Shown here piece after piece: positions 62,090 to 64,000 of a stretch of 64,000 nt of DNA; within the stretch, counting starts at the first letter, position 1, and the number at the start of each line of letters is the position of its first letter. A program made the translations under genes and the position numbers. Source of the stretch: Mycogone perniciosa (taxonomy: Eukaryota; Ascomycota; Sordariomycetes; Hypocreales; Hypocreaceae); NCBI GenBank assembly GCA_025331125.1, contig JAOALB010000072.1, forward strand, positions 62,001 to 126,000, in the 5' to 3' direction. The notes beneath the pieces were generated by a model. It was not told the DNA's origin. It saw nothing but the letters and a program-made list of their open reading frames with translations, and searched no databases.

Positions 62090-63276
62090 AGCGTGGATCG
62101 TTTATTCGAAGTTATGGGGTTGCAAATTGATTGTCTATAGACTCTGTTTCGAAAGTGCAAGCTGTAAAGCAATAGTAGCTATTGTGCGAGATGATATTGT
62201 TAAGCGTTGCTCTATTCTATCTTTTCACTCTTCCACTCCCTCTATCTACCCAAGGCATAAGCCCAATGCCCCTCTTTTCGCGATGAAATTGTTATTGGAT
62301 ATTACTTCGGGCACATATACCTGCACATTGGGCAACTCTCCCCTGTAAAAGTTCTCCCACTGTAGCAGCTGTTATGGCTTGTTAACGTGCGGGGTAGTTT
62401 TTGCAGGCCTACTGGCCAGTCTCTCCTAGGTCCACCAAAAAGGGATTAAAAAGCAGTTATATCATTGTATACAGAGTACGGAGTAGATACGGAGTACGGA
62501 GTAGATACGGAGTACGGAGTACACACTAACAAATCTATAAAATAAATCACCACCAAATTAAAGGGGCACTGTCAACAGACAGGGGCGCCAGCCAACGGCC
62601 TTCCCCAGCCAGGTTACATTGTGATGTTGGCTGTATGTAACTTGAGGGGAATAAATCCCATTCACGTATGCCAACGCATTAGCTTGGCTGCCAGCACATC
62701 ATCTTGGCTGCTGACTCTGTTATGCCAGAGGCCTAGGACGTTCGCCCTCGGACTTTCAAGTGGATGCCTGTATTGCATATAATTTAAGCTAGTTAAAAAG
62801 GCTTGCTAATTAATAAGTTTTTTAAACATTCTTTATAATAGTAAATAAATAGAGTAGCTATAAGGTATATATTGGCGCCTGGTAAGAAGACAGGCTATTA
62901 GTGCGGCTCTTTAAAAGGCCTTGTCACCAACACATCAGGCAGGGGTGCATCTCTGTCACAGCCCTCTTATGCAAGACGCAAGGCATACTCCGTACAAAGT
63001 GCTTGGGTAGGAGTTAGACATGTTGAGTGGCGCAACAGAGTGGGAACCAACGCTTACCTCAATGACTGGCAGTGGTGGCTCTGGAGGCATGTTTCCCAAA
63101 ACTACTATTACTATTTTGAAGAATGATCTAGGCGACAAGTGTATTATACCGAGCCTAGAAGAAAAGCGGGTATCCCTTCATAATACCCCAGTCTGCGAAT
63201 ACAGTTAAGGGCCAATCTATGTGACATGTACTCGTAGTGCTCAAGATCATGTCCAGTGCAAGTTTATGAATAGTAA
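62090..63276. other. Intergenic with short tandem repeat and AT-rich patch
   Basis: Ankyrin-gene promoter side, then an 18-bp tandem repeat (62478-62522) and an AT-rich patch at 62775-62880. No gene recognised; frames at 62956-63208 are short and featureless. Confidence 0.5.
62478..62522. repeat. 18-bp tandem repeat ACGGAGTAGATACGGAGT
   Basis: Two and a half perfect copies, each itself built from two ACGGAGT words; flanked by the related TACGGAGTA motif found across the window. Confidence 0.85.
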
Positions 63277-64000
63277 TCAATCCCTCAGCATCTGCCGTGG
63301 AGACTGAGGGCTATCCCCATCCTCCAATTTCTGCTTCGTTCCTACAGCATCGTAATTTTCTGGAAGCATCAGATTAAAGAGGCGACCACGGAGCGTGTCA
63401 TATGGCTTGAAGGGAATGGCAGTGATTTAGATGGAAATAGATGGTGACGCTGGAGGTGGAATAGCAGGATGGTCAAACTTGTCTAGGAGGGAGGACAAGA
63501 CATCAGTGCTATAAAGGTCCATGCATTCTGTGGATTGAAATGAGCATAAGACCTGAGACTGGATGCAAATGATGCAATTAGGCTCAGCACAACTGTCAAT
63601 CAAGTATGCAGTACATACCGGGATCATTGTCAAATTGGCCGCTTCGTCGGGCTTCGTTTTTTGCAGGATTTTCCTTTGCCTCTGTACCAAAGCAATTAGG
63701 AGTGCGACTCTGTATGGATCGTGCAGCGGTTCTGTTGGATTGATCTGTTTCCATTTCTTTCGATACAAGCTGTGCAAAGGTGGATTCCTCCTTCTGCACC
63801 TGTAATTTCGCAGCGTGTCTTTGCGTATGGTATAAATATGGCCGCGATCAATGTTTGCGGCAACAGGTTGTTCGGTGGCCATCAATTCGGGGTTTCGAAG
63901 GCGGAGATAACCACATGTGAGCTTGACAACATCACCACCTAGGTAGAAACAGAGGCCTGACCTGTAAAACGTACACAGTGAGTAAGAGATACACCAGGAG
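63277..64000 (-). pseudogene. Fungal conserved hypothetical gene with internal stop, truncated by the window edge
   Basis: The minus-strand frame enters from the right edge (readable from about 63960: GGDVVKLTCGYLRLRNPE), continues MATEQPVAANIDRGHIYTIR and PPLHSLYRKKWKQI ... PYRVALLIALVQRQRKIL. It passes an in-phase 60-bp GT-AG intron (63618-63559) and reads SQVLCSFQSTECMDLYSTDV and LLDKFDHPA up to a TAA at 63429-63427. The same frame continues at once as ITAIPFKPYDTLRGRLFNLM to a TGA at 63279-63277. The pattern (YRVALLIALAQ ... KPYDTLRGRL) is one I associate with a common fungal hypothetical family; no function is known to me. The stop fits CAA-to-TAA. An acceptor-like ttttacag near 63963 suggests the upstream exon lies beyond the window. 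Confidence 0.65.

Overview
The window is nuclear DNA from a filamentous ascomycete, most likely an Aspergillus/Penicillium-type member of the Eurotiales. This rests on many short GT-AG introns (48-65 bp), a four-exon EF-1beta gene with a CT-rich promoter, RNase T1-family and 7TM-RGS genes of Aspergillus type, and a long AT-rich block with the C:G-to-T:A decay expected of repeat-induced point mutation (RIP). No tRNA, rRNA or CRISPR array was recognised.

Positions 1-23018 are a retrotransposon graveyard with no host gene. Ty3/gypsy relics lie in both orientations. The best resolved is a minus-strand element with two LTRs (13169-20898) inserted inside a plus-strand element of the same LTR family (10685-13168 plus 20899-23018). 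Inside the inner element a less AT-rich island carries a plus-strand, Cys-containing, coiled-coil ORF antisense to pol. The AT-rich block ends abruptly at the outer 3' LTR (23018).

Positions 23019-64000 have normal base composition and a mix of intact and broken genes. Apparently intact: a secreted guanyl-specific RNase (25505-25964, -), EF-1beta (28014-29102, +), a 7TM-RGS receptor (40500-42409, +) and a small secreted Cys-rich protein (48954-49379, -). Broken: a nearly full-length Tc-toxin TcA-like gene (30.7-38.2 kb, +), a PNP/NB-ARC/TPR NLR-like gene (43.7-46.8 kb, +), a casein-kinase-I-like relic (53.2-53.9 kb, +), two fungal conserved hypothetical genes (54.4-55.8 kb and 63.3 kb to the edge, -), a membrane/ankyrin-repeat gene (57.05-62.1 kb, -) and a DUF7580-like C-terminal stub beside the retroelement border.

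The unifying observation is that accessory genes of large or horizontally moved families are each interrupted by stops mostly explainable as single C-to-T (or G-to-A) transitions, while core genes between them are open. This suggests an accessory chromosome region, perhaps near a chromosome end, under RIP-like decay. No complete, clearly new system was found. The most distinctive objects are the decayed TcA gene in a fungal genome, the NLR relic, and the antisense ORF carried by the retroelement.
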